In this document: positions 24,440 through 32,974 of the stretch, one piece after another
Layout: each line of letters starts with the position of its first letter
Position numbering within the stretch: position 1 is the first letter of the stretch
Made by a program: the position numbers and the translations under genes
NCBI GenBank assembly: GCA_964407525.1
Contig: CAYOWC010000013.1
Coordinates: forward strand, 1-39,523
Direction: 5' to 3'
Length of the DNA: 39,523 nucleotides
DNA from: DUZB01 sp964407525
GTDB taxonomy: Bacteria > Desulfobacterota > DSM-4660 > Desulfatiglandales > Desulfatiglandaceae
Notes under the pieces: model-generated
Told to the model about the DNA's origin: nothing
The model's input: only the letters and a program-made list of their open reading frames with translations
Database searches by the model: none

Positions 24440-25956
24440 TCTATGGTGATTGGATCGGCCGCTGGGGCCGTGCCTATCCGGACAAAGAAGCCCTGGTAGA
24501 TGCCATCGGTGGCAGACGTTACACCTACGGGGAACTCTCTGCCGAAATAAACCGCATGGCCCATTTTCTTGCCGACGACCTGGGAATCAAAAAGGGCGAT
24601 CGGGTGACCTGTCTATCGCTCAACCGATCGGAATACATCATCCTTTTTCTGACCCTCAGTCGTTTAGGGGCGGTCCTGGTCCCCCTGAATTTCCGTCTCG
24701 CCAGGGATGAATTCATCTATTTCCTGGAAGATGCCCATCCCAGTGCCATGTTCTTTGACCGGGAGCACCAAGAGGTGGTGGCCTCCCTCAAGGATCTGAT
24801 CCATGTGCCCCACCCTGTCTGTCTGGACCCTGACGATACCGTGGGACGGTCCCTGCCCGCCATTTGGGATGGACTTCCCACCGATCCCCCCCCTGAAGTG
24901 GATATTCTGCCCGATGATCCCCAATTGATTATCTACACCTCCGGCACCACCGGGGTCCCGAAAGGGGTCATTTTGACCCATGGAATGCTCACCTGGAACT
25001 CCATCAACACCCAACTGGGCTGGAACCTCCGCCCCGAAGACAAGACCATCCTTCATGCAGCCATGTTCTACACGGCTGGGTGGAATGTGTTTACCTTGCC
25101 CATCTTCCAAAGCAGAGGGGTCAACATCCTACTCCAGAGCTTTGATGCGGACCTGATCCTGGACCTGATCCACAGAGAGGGGGTGACCGTTTTTTTCGGG
25201 GTTCCCACCATGTTCCAGATGCTCATGGACTCCCCCAAATTCGCTTCCACTGATTTTTCCAGGGTTCGATTCATGGTTTCCGGAGGAGCGCCTCTGGGCC
25301 ACGAACTCTTTGAGGCCTTCAAGAGGGAAAAATCCGTTCATATCTGGGAAGGCTACGGCCTCACCGAGGTAGGACCCAACTGCTTCATGGCCAACGGGAA
25401 ATTGGGCACTATAGGACATCCCATGCCCCATGTGGACGTAAAGCTTGTGGGGTTTGATGGCCTCGTGGTTCCCACAGGGGATGAGGGAGAAATCTACCTG
25501 AGAGGCCCCAATGTATGTGCGGGCTACCTGAACAAGCCGGAAACCTCTGCCGAGGCCATTGTGGATGGATGGTTCCACACCGGCGATCTGGGCAAACTTG
25601 ACGCAGACGGGCATATGGCCATTGTGGGCCGCCTGAAAGACATGATCATCTCGGGGGGCGCCAATATATACCCAGCCGAAATCGAACGGGCCATTGAAAC
25701 CCACCCGGACATTCAAGGCTCCGCCGTTATAGGGGTCCCCGATCCAAAATGGGGGGAGGTTGGCAAGGCGATCGTAGAATTGAGGCCCGGCGCCTCTCTG
25801 AACCTTGAAAGCCTGCTCAGCCACCTGGCGGACCGATTAGGAAAATTCAAATGTCCCAAGTATCTCAAAGTGGTAGATGCCCTGCCCCGAACTCCGGCCT
25901 CGGGCAAGGTACGGAAATTCATTCTTAAAGAACAGTACGGGAAACCGGAAGACTGA
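24436..25956 (+). CDS. acyl-CoA ligase (AMP-forming), second copy
   Basis: A 506-residue ANL ligase. The ATP loop is IYTSGTTGVPKGVILTHG, the adenylate motif WEGYGLTEVGPN, the hinge FHTGDLGKLDADGH followed by GRLKDMIISGGANIYPAEIE, and the catalytic Lys is in RTPASGKVRKF. The ATG at 24436 overlaps the preceding stop (ATGA) and has GGGGGGAA upstream, so it is chosen over a GTG at 24421. Coupling to a ketosynthase-III-like gene is notable, since the ligase could supply its acyl-CoA substrate. It is related to, but clearly different from, the ligase at 16396-17913, which suggests two substrates or two steps. Confidence 0.92.
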   Translation: MIYGDWIGRWGRAYPDKEALVDAIGGRRYTYGELSAEINRMAHFLADDLGIKKGDRVTCLSLNRSEYIILFLTLSRLGAVLVPLNFRLARDEFIYFLEDAHPSAMFFDREHQEVVASLKDLIHVPHPVCLDPDDTVGRSLPAIWDGLPTDPPPEVDILPDDPQLIIYTSGTTGVPKGVILTHGMLTWNSINTQLGWNLRPEDKTILHAAMFYTAGWNVFTLPIFQSRGVNILLQSFDADLILDLIHREGVTVFFGVPTMFQMLMDSPKFASTDFSRVRFMVSGGAPLGHELFEAFKREKSVHIWEGYGLTEVGPNCFMANGKLGTIGHPMPHVDVKLVGFDGLVVPTGDEGEIYLRGPNVCAGYLNKPETSAEAIVDGWFHTGDLGKLDADGHMAIVGRLKDMIISGGANIYPAEIERAIETHPDIQGSAVIGVPDPKWGEVGKAIVELRPGASLNLESLLSHLADRLGKFKCPKYLKVVDALPRTPASGKVRKFILKEQYGKPED

Positions 25957-25961
25957 CAGCG

Positions 25962-26061
25962 NNNNNNNNNNNNNNNNNNNNNNNNNNNNNNNNNNNNNNN
26001 NNNNNNNNNNNNNNNNNNNNNNNNNNNNNNNNNNNNNNNNNNNNNNNNNNNNNNNNNNNNN
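25962..26061. other. assembly gap (100 N)
   Basis: One hundred Ns lie between the second ligase and the second ketosynthase-III-like gene. The flanks do not match each other. The right flank begins with an ATTCGTGTCATTCGTGTG tandem repeat (about 26065-26082), a likely cause of the assembly break. A gene could be missing. Confidence 0.85.
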
Positions 26062-26109
26062 CCCATTCGTGTCATTCGTGTGATTCGTGGTTAAGTAAAG
26101 GAAAAACAG

Positions 26110-27102
26110 ATGGATATAGGAATTGTAAGCTACGGTCTTTACACCCCTGAGACCTTTGAAACAGCAGCGGATCTTTCCGCCAGGTCCGGACTCACCCTGG
26201 AAGAAATAAAGGACCTGGGAATTGAACGAAAATGCAAGCCTTCCAGGGACGACCAACCGGTGACCATGGCCGTGAAGGCAGCAAACAAGGCATTGGAAAA
26301 GGCCGGAGACGTCGCTCCCGAAGATGTGGATCTGGTCCTCTGGACCGGGGAAGAATACAAGGACTATATTGCCCAGACAGCGTCCATCCGACTGCAGGAG
26401 GAGACAGGGTGTAAGAACGCATGGGCCTATGACCTGGTGGGCCAGAATGTCACCTCCATCCAGGGTTTGCGCGTGGCGCGGGATTCCATCCTGGGAGATG
26501 AGACCGTTAATACCGTCCTGCTGGCGGGGGGTACTCGAAACGTGGACCTGGTGGATACTGCGAATCCGGACACCCGTTTTCTCCTCGCCTCCTCGGCCTC
26601 TGGCGGCGCCATGATTCTTCGGCGTAATTACCCAAAAAACCGTCTGATTCAAACAGCCTTCACCATAGATTACAAAATGGCCGATGAAGTCTTTGTACCC
26701 GGAGGGGGCACCGAAACCCCCTTTGCCGCCGATAATCTGGATTCAGATATCATGTTCTATCAGACACCGCATCCCCAGGTGGTGAAAGACTATCTCACGA
26801 GACGCTGGACAGGGGCACTGGCCGAGACAGCACAAAAAGTTCTCAAAGGTCTATCCCCAGATTATGTGGCCCTCAGACACCTCAAGCCGTCGGATCGAAC
26901 AGCAGTCCTGGATTCCCTCAAGGTAAAAGGGGGGCAATCCGCCCCTTTGGACGACTGGGGTTGCCATGGGACCAACGATGTGCTTCTGTCTCTCGATTTA
27001 GGCCAGAAGAGCGGCGCCATTGAAGAGGGTTCCCTGGTGCTATTGCTCTCGGCGGGAATCGGATTCACCTATGCTGCAGCCTTGATCCAGTGGGGAGGCT
27101 GA
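26110..27102 (+). CDS. ketosynthase-III-like paralogue lacking the catalytic Cys
   Basis: A 330-residue paralogue of the protein at 23399-24439. The region around the nucleophile aligns without gaps (AYDLVGQNVTSIQGLRVARD against SFDIQQRCGTTLVALKLARD) and has Asn in place of Cys. The C-terminal segments also align without gaps over 41 residues, ending DDWGCHGTND. Where the first protein has TLLVK, this one has LRHLK, so a His appears near the FabH His position. It cannot use the normal Cys mechanism alone. It may form a heterodimer with the first protein, as PqsB does with PqsC, or have a different activity. AAAGGA precedes the ATG. Confidence 0.8.
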   Translation: MDIGIVSYGLYTPETFETAADLSARSGLTLEEIKDLGIERKCKPSRDDQPVTMAVKAANKALEKAGDVAPEDVDLVLWTGEEYKDYIAQTASIRLQEETGCKNAWAYDLVGQNVTSIQGLRVARDSILGDETVNTVLLAGGTRNVDLVDTANPDTRFLLASSASGGAMILRRNYPKNRLIQTAFTIDYKMADEVFVPGGGTETPFAADNLDSDIMFYQTPHPQVVKDYLTRRWTGALAETAQKVLKGLSPDYVALRHLKPSDRTAVLDSLKVKGGQSAPLDDWGCHGTNDVLLSLDLGQKSGAIEEGSLVLLLSAGIGFTYAAALIQWGG

Positions 27103-27362
27103 AAACCGCGAATTTTCGCGCAAAGACGCAGAGACGCAAAGGTACAAAATCATAAAAACATCCAGTGACCCAATGTTTCACACAAGCGTAAATATCCCGC
27201 TGCTTCATGCAGATCCGGTCGTGGCAGGATGCCACTCGCACAGGGGTCGAAATGAGCAATCCAAACCTGTCGAAGATCCCGTCTGAAGCGAAGCGAAAGC
27301 GGGGAACCCTTAAACCGTTGAACCTTGAAATTTGAACCTTTAAACCCAAATAAGGTCTACAA
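27103..27362. repeat. spacer with GCAAAGACGCAGAGACGCAAAG repeats
   Basis: The spacer contains CGCAAAGACGCAGAGACGCA at about 27117-27137, related to 14893-14910, and a TTGAACCTT/TTTGAACCTT tandem at about 27318-27345. No gene, terminator or promoter could be supported. Confidence 0.45.
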
Positions 27363-28142
27363 ATGTTTTTAAAAGATCCCGGCCTGTATTATGAAATCCA
27401 CGGCGAAGGAAAGCCACTGGTCCTTCTGAACGGCATTATGATGAACACCCTGAGCTGGGCGGAACACATCCCCCTCTTGAAAGACAACTACCAGATCATT
27501 ACCTATGATATGCGGGACCAGGGACAGTCTGACAGATTGGAAGAGGGTTACCAAATTGACATTCATGCTGAAGACCTCGAAAAACTGCTGGACCACCTGG
27601 GTATTAAAAAGACCAATATTATGGGAGTTTCCTACGGAGGCCAGGTGGCTCTGATTTTTACCCTGATGTTCCCTGGAATAGTGGAAAAGCTGATCCTCTC
27701 GAACACCGCGGCACAGGTGGATCAATACCTGCTGTCCATGGGGCAGATGTGGAAACGGGCCGCAAAACTGTACGATGGGGAAGCATTTTTTGATCTTGCC
27801 CTGATCCCCATCTATTCAAGGTCTTTTTACAACAATAATTATGACTGGCTGGCCAACAGAAGAGGACTTTTCAGGGATTTTCTGACCAAAGAGTGGTTTG
27901 ACGGGTTTATCCGGCTGGCATCCTCCAACGAGCATTACGATCTCAGGGGAAAGATATCAAATATCGACAAGGAAACCCTGCTTATAGCTGCCGAAGAAGA
28001 TATCATCACACCCCCCGAACAAATGCTGGAAATGAACCGGGCCATGAAAAATTCTCAGTTTGTTTCCATACCGGATACGGGTCATGCCGCTTTTTTGGAG
28101 AAACGGGAAACTTTCTGTACCCTGATTAAAGGGTTTCTGTAG
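27363..28142 (+). CDS. alpha/beta-fold hydrolase
   Basis: A 259-residue hydrolase with the nucleophile elbow GVSYGGQVA near residue 95, the acid in AAEEDIITPPE near 213, and the His in DTGHAAFLEK near 240. The strand-turn NGIMMNTLSWAEHIP follows the oxyanion region, where the usual HG is replaced by NG. Relatives include ring-opening C-C hydrolases, enol-lactonases and thioesterases. In this context it may cleave a 1,3-diketone, lactone or thioester intermediate. It is followed 29 bp later by an SDR gene. Confidence 0.85.
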   Translation: MFLKDPGLYYEIHGEGKPLVLLNGIMMNTLSWAEHIPLLKDNYQIITYDMRDQGQSDRLEEGYQIDIHAEDLEKLLDHLGIKKTNIMGVSYGGQVALIFTLMFPGIVEKLILSNTAAQVDQYLLSMGQMWKRAAKLYDGEAFFDLALIPIYSRSFYNNNYDWLANRRGLFRDFLTKEWFDGFIRLASSNEHYDLRGKISNIDKETLLIAAEEDIITPPEQMLEMNRAMKNSQFVSIPDTGHAAFLEKRETFCTLIKGFL

Positions 28143-28171
28143 CTCAAATTTTTAAACAAGGAGAATAATAG

Positions 28172-28957
28172 ATGTTAGAAATCAAAGATGCCGTTGCAGT
28201 AATTACTGGAGGCAGTGGCGGTATAGGAATGGCCTTAGCAAAATATTGGTTAGCCCAGGGCGGAAAGGCCGTCCTGGCCGATGTGGCTGAAGAGGCATTA
28301 GAAAAAGCCGGAAACGAACTGGACGGAGACGTGGTAACCGTGGTCTGCGATGTAACCAAGGAAGCGGACTGCGGCAGGCTGGCCGACAAAGCCATAGAGG
28401 CCTTTGGAAAAATTAATTTGGTGGCCCCCTTTGCGGGAATCATCATGGACGGCCTCATGGTCTCCACGGATCGGGAAACGGGCAAGGTAAACCGGAAAAT
28501 GCCGCTCGAAATCTTCCAGAAGGTGGTGGACATCAACCTGACAGGCGTATTTCTGACGGTTCGCGAATGCACAGAGAGGATGATTAATCACGATTGCCGG
28601 GGACTCATCTGTCTCGTCTCCTCAACCGGTTCCCTGGGAACTGCCGGCCAGATCAACTACTCCTCCACCAAGGCGGCCATGTCCGTAATGCCAAAGGTCC
28701 TTACAGCAGAATTTTTCCGGAAGGGCCTGGCAGATAAAATCAGGGCCGTTGCCATAGCACCCGGGTATGTGGGTACGGAGATGGTGAAGGGGATGAATCA
28801 GAAGGCTCTGGATAAAATTTTGTCCAACGTCCCGATCGGTCGACTTATCGAACCTGAAGAAGTGGCATCCCTGGCCGGAGAAATCTACCGAAACGAAGCC
28901 CTCGCCGGGGAGACGTTCTTTATCCATGGCGGCCTTCGTCTGGGGTCAAAAGGGTAG
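28172..28957 (+). CDS. SDR family oxidoreductase
   Basis: A 261-residue SDR. TGGSGGIGMALA is the nucleotide motif and ADVAEEA the NAD-favouring acidic end of the second strand. The usual NNAG is replaced by PFAGI. The catalytic Ser is in LVSSTGS and the Tyr/Lys in YSSTK; PGYVGTEM is the post-catalytic loop. ACAAGGAG precedes the ATG. The altered NNAG segment is uncommon but does not remove the triad. It overlaps no gene, but the next start lies 13 bp beyond its stop. It is the third SDR of the island. Confidence 0.88.
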   Translation: MLEIKDAVAVITGGSGGIGMALAKYWLAQGGKAVLADVAEEALEKAGNELDGDVVTVVCDVTKEADCGRLADKAIEAFGKINLVAPFAGIIMDGLMVSTDRETGKVNRKMPLEIFQKVVDINLTGVFLTVRECTERMINHDCRGLICLVSSTGSLGTAGQINYSSTKAAMSVMPKVLTAEFFRKGLADKIRAVAIAPGYVGTEMVKGMNQKALDKILSNVPIGRLIEPEEVASLAGEIYRNEALAGETFFIHGGLRLGSKG

Positions 28958-28970
28958 TAAAAGGGAAGCC

Positions 28971-29831
28971 ATGACGGAACCGATCATGAAACGGGCAAAA
29001 GGTGATGGGGTTGATATCCAGCTGGCCCTGTGGGAAGGTGAAGAAGAAAGAGACACCGTTTTCTGCATCCACGGCTTGACTGCGAACTGCCGCAGCTGGG
29101 ACAGGATCGCCGCGGCATTGGCTCCTGATTACCCTGTTCTGGCCATGGACCTTCGGGGGAGAGGCCTCTCAGATAAACCGCCAAAAGGGTATTCAGTAGC
29201 ACAACATATGCGAGATATCGCCTGTGTTTTGGAAGACCAGGAATTGCAGCAAGTGACCCTCATGGGACATTCCCTCGGCGCCTTTACCTCCCTGGCCTTT
29301 GCTGCCCGCTACCCCCGCCTGATCAAAAAGCTGATCCTCGTGGACGCCGGAGGGCGCCTCACCAAAATCCAGTGGGACAACATCGAAATGGCCATCAAGC
29401 CCTCTCTGGCAAGATTGGGACAAACCTTTCCCAGCTTTGATGACTATACCGAACCGCTGAAACAAGCGCCTTTCCTCCAGCCGTGGACCACCTTTTTAGA
29501 CACCTATTTCCGCTATGAAATGGAAGAAGTGGAAGGCGGGCTCCGATCTCGAACCGAGGGGGCCCACATGCTGGAAGAGATTTCCAATATTCGGCAATTT
29601 GACGCCCCCTCGTTTTATTCGAAAATAGAATGCCCGGTATTGATCCTCCGAGCACCCCATGGGATTCTATCCGACGATGATATTGTGCTAAGCGAAGAGG
29701 CCGTGGAAAAAATGCTGCAAGAAATTTCCCATGTCCGTCGTTTGGATTGCGAGGGGACCAATCACTATTCCATCCTCTTCGGCGCTCACAGAGAAAGGGA
29801 CCAGGCTATCCGGAGTTTTCTGGATACGTAG
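28971..29831 (+). CDS. alpha/beta-fold hydrolase, second copy
   Basis: A 286-residue hydrolase. FCIHGLTANCRSWDRIA carries the HG oxyanion motif, MDLRGRGLSDKP follows, the nucleophile is in MGHSLGAFTS, and the His is in GTNHYSILFG. The open frame extends back to 28926 inside the SDR gene, but the ATG at 28971 has AAGGGAAG upstream and avoids the overlap. It is clearly different from the hydrolase at 27363-28142. It ends 37 bp before the convergent fusion gene. Candidate roles are thioester, lactone or C-C bond hydrolysis in the same pathway. Confidence 0.87.
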   Translation: MTEPIMKRAKGDGVDIQLALWEGEEERDTVFCIHGLTANCRSWDRIAAALAPDYPVLAMDLRGRGLSDKPPKGYSVAQHMRDIACVLEDQELQQVTLMGHSLGAFTSLAFAARYPRLIKKLILVDAGGRLTKIQWDNIEMAIKPSLARLGQTFPSFDDYTEPLKQAPFLQPWTTFLDTYFRYEMEEVEGGLRSRTEGAHMLEEISNIRQFDAPSFYSKIECPVLILRAPHGILSDDDIVLSEEAVEKMLQEISHVRRLDCEGTNHYSILFGAHRERDQAIRSFLDT

Positions 29832-29868
29832 TACCTGAAAAATGCAATTAGCGGTTAGTCGTCGGCAA

Positions 29869-32625
29869 TCACACTTTTTCCGGCATCAGCGCCAAAAAGG
29901 AAGCTTGTGCAGGATCCTTGTTTATGAACCGACCGATCCATTCCTGGCCTGAGGCGGAGGCAGTCGCTTCCCCAAAGAGACGGGCATCATTTTCAAGTCC
30001 TTTCTGGAAACCGTTTTCATAGCCGAACCGCATGGCTGCAAGGGCTTTCCCTGCAGCATAACTCCGAGCAATCTGCAAATCCTTTGCCTCTTCGGCGTCA
30101 GGGGCGGTGACACCCATGAACCCGCGGACCATCTCCGAACTAAAGAGCGCCTCCAGTTCGCCTTTCTGCGCAGAGGCGAGCCGATCCCATTCCCTGACGC
30201 CCAAACGAATTTCCCCTTTCATGTGTCTTCGGGCGGTCTCAAAGGCCTGAGACAACGCCGTCGAAGCGGGGGCAAAAGCATCGGCCAGCCCCAGATGAAG
30301 AGCGTTACGGGCATCGATAGACTCCCCGTTGATGCACATTTCAGCGGCCTTCCAGGGACCCACAAGCCTGGGGAGTCTCTGCATTCCTCCATAGCCAGGA
30401 AAGATACCCAGTTTGACCTCCGGTTGCCCCATCAGCGCATTCTGGGTTACGATGCGGTAATGGGCACTCATGGCCAATTCATTGCCGCCACCCAAGGCGA
30501 ATCCGTCAATCACGGCCATAATCGGAATAGGCAGATCCTCCATATCGGAGAGGACATGAATATTGTTGGCTGCAATGCGGGCCACAGCTTCAGCGGTATT
30601 TCCATGGAACTCCGTTACGTCAGCACCCGCCCCAAATGCCCGTCCGGCCCCTCGAAGAATGATGGCCTGAACCGGTTTTCCAAGGAGTGTCCCATCAGCT
30701 TTCACCTCCGCCACCACAGCACCTAACTGCTCCACCAGATCGTGGTTCAAGGCGTTCAGGGCATCGATCCGGTTCAGGGTGATAATCCCCACTTCCTCAC
30801 ACAGGTGGATATCCAGATATTTCTGCTCATCGGGTCGCGACAGGCGAAGGGTTTCTCCCAAAAAGGCAGATTCGTATTCGGCGATGGTGCGGTCTGCGCG
30901 GTCTGCCTGAACCAGGGCCACCCCTTTGGGTTTTTTCATGGCCCCGTCCAACATTTTCTGCTGGATCTCGGGGATACCTGCCAGATCCGTGATTTCGAGG
31001 TCTTCCTGGGCCATCACAATCCTGCCCTCCGACAACAATCGAACCACCTCCCTCGCCTGGGCATCCCGGTACATATGGGAGCCGAGAATAGAGAGATTGC
31101 TTTCGCCCCGTGCCACAATGATTCCGCACGGCATCTCGTCCGATTCCTCATGATCCCTTACCAGGAAGGTGCTGAAGTGAAGGGTACTCTGATCCGTCCG
31201 TTCCACGATGAAGTCGGGACTGACCCTGGGGCCGAAAATCTTCCAGATCGCCTTCCCAATATCCTTGGCATGATCCATAAAGTCCGGGTTGTATGCCGGG
31301 TTGGGTATTCCCTCTTCGGTCAAGGGATCGGGCATATCGGGGGAGAGAATCAGCCCGTCCCGATCAATCACATTGGCGGATGGAATACCCATCTGTTCAA
31401 GGGTGGCAATTCCGTCCCGTTCCTTTGTTCGAGAAGCAATAAACGCAATCTCCGCACTCCTTTTGAGGGCAGCCTCTGCAAAGGCGATGGCATAGGCATC
31501 AGCTCCCCATATCAGGCCTTTTCTACCAGGCAACAAACCAATTTCTGAAAAGATCGCATCCGGATCGCCGTTTCGAAAAAAGATTTGTTTCTGGCGCATC
31601 CAACCCCAGCGCGCATCCAGCACAAAGCGTTTCCCGTCATAAAAAAAGGTCTCCTTGTATTCTCCCTTCATCCCCTGTCCGGTGGCACCGAAAAATTCCA
31701 GTCTGCCGTTTTCCCCTAAGGCGGAGACCAGCAAAGGAAAGTTAAGACCGCCCGTATGTTCGAAGATCTTGTCTACTGGCTGACCATTGTTTGCAGCAAA
31801 AACAGCCTGTCGAAAGGCTTCGGTTTTCTGCATCCATTTCTCATAATCCTCTTCCGCTTCAATAACCCCGAATACATCGGCAGGAATCTTTCGCCGATCC
31901 ACGAAGGCATCAGCAATGCCTCTCTTTATAAGGGACTCTCCCAGATCCGGATTTGACCCCATCAGGATAACCCGTGCGCCAAGGGATTTCGCGATCTGGG
32001 CTCCCGCAAAGCTGGTCCCCTTTCCACCTCCCATAAGGAGAATGGCATCACCGGGTTGAACCGCAAGTCTCTCTACAACGGCCCTGTAAGCGGTGCCATA
32101 GGTAAGCATCATTGCCGCCAGCCGTTCAGGAGACTGTTTGGCAAGCGCCTCGGTAATGGGGATCGCTCGAATCTCATCCATGATGGCAAACTGCGCATTG
32201 AATCCGTTATGGGTTTCATATCCCCGGATGAGATTTTTTCCGGTCCATGCGTCCAGAATAACCGCCTGCCCTACTTTGACATTGGTGACCGCCGGTCCTG
32301 CCTCCACCACGATCCCCAAGGCATCACTCCCGGGAATATGGGTCGTCGCACTGTCTCCCTTGCTGAACACGGGTATGGGGAGCCCCAAAGCCGCAAAATT
32401 CGTATTGAAATTGGGTCCGGTGGCCAGAATAGCAACCAGGACTCGATTGGCATCCACGGATTCCAGTCTGGGCCTGGGAATCGTTTCAAGCTTGACTGCC
32501 TTGGCCGGTGGCCCATATTGATCGCGGTGAATGGTCAGGGCATACATGTCATCGGGCAGTTCCATAGCCAGATTGGGAACCACACCCAATGGCCACACTT
32601 CGTTTCGCGTTTTATTCGTCGTCAT
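29869..32625 (-). CDS. MDR reductase - second Rossmann domain - enoyl-CoA hydratase fusion
   Basis: The protein has 918 residues. Residues about 25-165 form a GroES-like MDR catalytic domain (HIPGSDALGIVVEAGPAVTNV). GGGKGTSFAGAQIAKSLGA near 200 is the NAD(P)-binding site of Rossmann domain 1. A second Rossmann-like domain begins near 365 (LIWGADAYAIAFAEAALKRS), and residues 470-600 resemble the C-terminal half of crotonyl-CoA reductase/carboxylase (LGSHMYRDAQA). From about 605 a crotonase domain follows with both Glu residues (ALGGGNEL near 710; GQPEVKLGIFPGYGG near 733) and a long helical tail. It may hydrate/dehydrate and reduce an enoyl-CoA in one chain. The ATG at 32625 with AGGAG 5 nt upstream is preferred over one at 32649. 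It is convergent with the rest of the island. Confidence 0.85.
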   Translation of the reverse strand: MTTNKTRNEVWPLGVVPNLAMELPDDMYALTIHRDQYGPPAKAVKLETIPRPRLESVDANRVLVAILATGPNFNTNFAALGLPIPVFSKGDSATTHIPGSDALGIVVEAGPAVTNVKVGQAVILDAWTGKNLIRGYETHNGFNAQFAIMDEIRAIPITEALAKQSPERLAAMMLTYGTAYRAVVERLAVQPGDAILLMGGGKGTSFAGAQIAKSLGARVILMGSNPDLGESLIKRGIADAFVDRRKIPADVFGVIEAEEDYEKWMQKTEAFRQAVFAANNGQPVDKIFEHTGGLNFPLLVSALGENGRLEFFGATGQGMKGEYKETFFYDGKRFVLDARWGWMRQKQIFFRNGDPDAIFSEIGLLPGRKGLIWGADAYAIAFAEAALKRSAEIAFIASRTKERDGIATLEQMGIPSANVIDRDGLILSPDMPDPLTEEGIPNPAYNPDFMDHAKDIGKAIWKIFGPRVSPDFIVERTDQSTLHFSTFLVRDHEESDEMPCGIIVARGESNLSILGSHMYRDAQAREVVRLLSEGRIVMAQEDLEITDLAGIPEIQQKMLDGAMKKPKGVALVQADRADRTIAEYESAFLGETLRLSRPDEQKYLDIHLCEEVGIITLNRIDALNALNHDLVEQLGAVVAEVKADGTLLGKPVQAIILRGAGRAFGAGADVTEFHGNTAEAVARIAANNIHVLSDMEDLPIPIMAVIDGFALGGGNELAMSAHYRIVTQNALMGQPEVKLGIFPGYGGMQRLPRLVGPWKAAEMCINGESIDARNALHLGLADAFAPASTALSQAFETARRHMKGEIRLGVREWDRLASAQKGELEALFSSEMVRGFMGVTAPDAEEAKDLQIARSYAAGKALAAMRFGYENGFQKGLENDARLFGEATASASGQEWIGRFINKDPAQASFLALMPEKV

Positions 32626-32974
32626 GGCAACTCCTCTGTTTAAATACAATTCAAATCGCTGTTCCAGCTGCTTACATTATCTCAATAGTCTAATTGGATG
32701 GCATGGGAATCCTATCCGAGGGCAAAATTATTTTTTAGAGGCCTTGAGGAGATGTTGGTCAGACGTGGGTTGAAATGTCAAGAAAAAGATGAACTCACCT
32801 TATCTATTTGGTCAATTTACTTCAAAAAAATACCCAATTTCCTAACCGTACATTACTAATGTAAAAAGCAAAAAGCGTGAAGCGCAAAAGCAAATCCCTA
32901 TATCACACTCTTTAAGACTGAATTTCAACTCTTGCGCCTCCGCTCCCGCTTCATGTTTCCTGCTGCCATCCGGC
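32626..32974. other. gene-free spacer
   Basis: This 349-bp stretch lies between the 5' end of the fusion gene and the 3' end of the molybdenum hydroxylase operon, so it should hold a minus-strand promoter for the former and an end for the latter. TTGACA is present on the minus strand at 32781-32776, but no suitable -10 follows at the right distance. The AAAAAGCAAAAAGCG run near 32864 is low-complexity. No hairpin terminator is evident. Confidence 0.4.

Noticed and set aside
23399..29831. Region considered as an OleABCD olefin/beta-lactone cluster
   Set aside because: The gene types overlap, but the SDRs are short classical ones, the ketosynthases are FabH-like, and an importer is interleaved; kept only as an analogy.
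30223..31548. Plus-strand open frames inside the MDR-hydratase fusion gene
   Set aside because: They are opposite strongly conserved catalytic motifs and have no family features.
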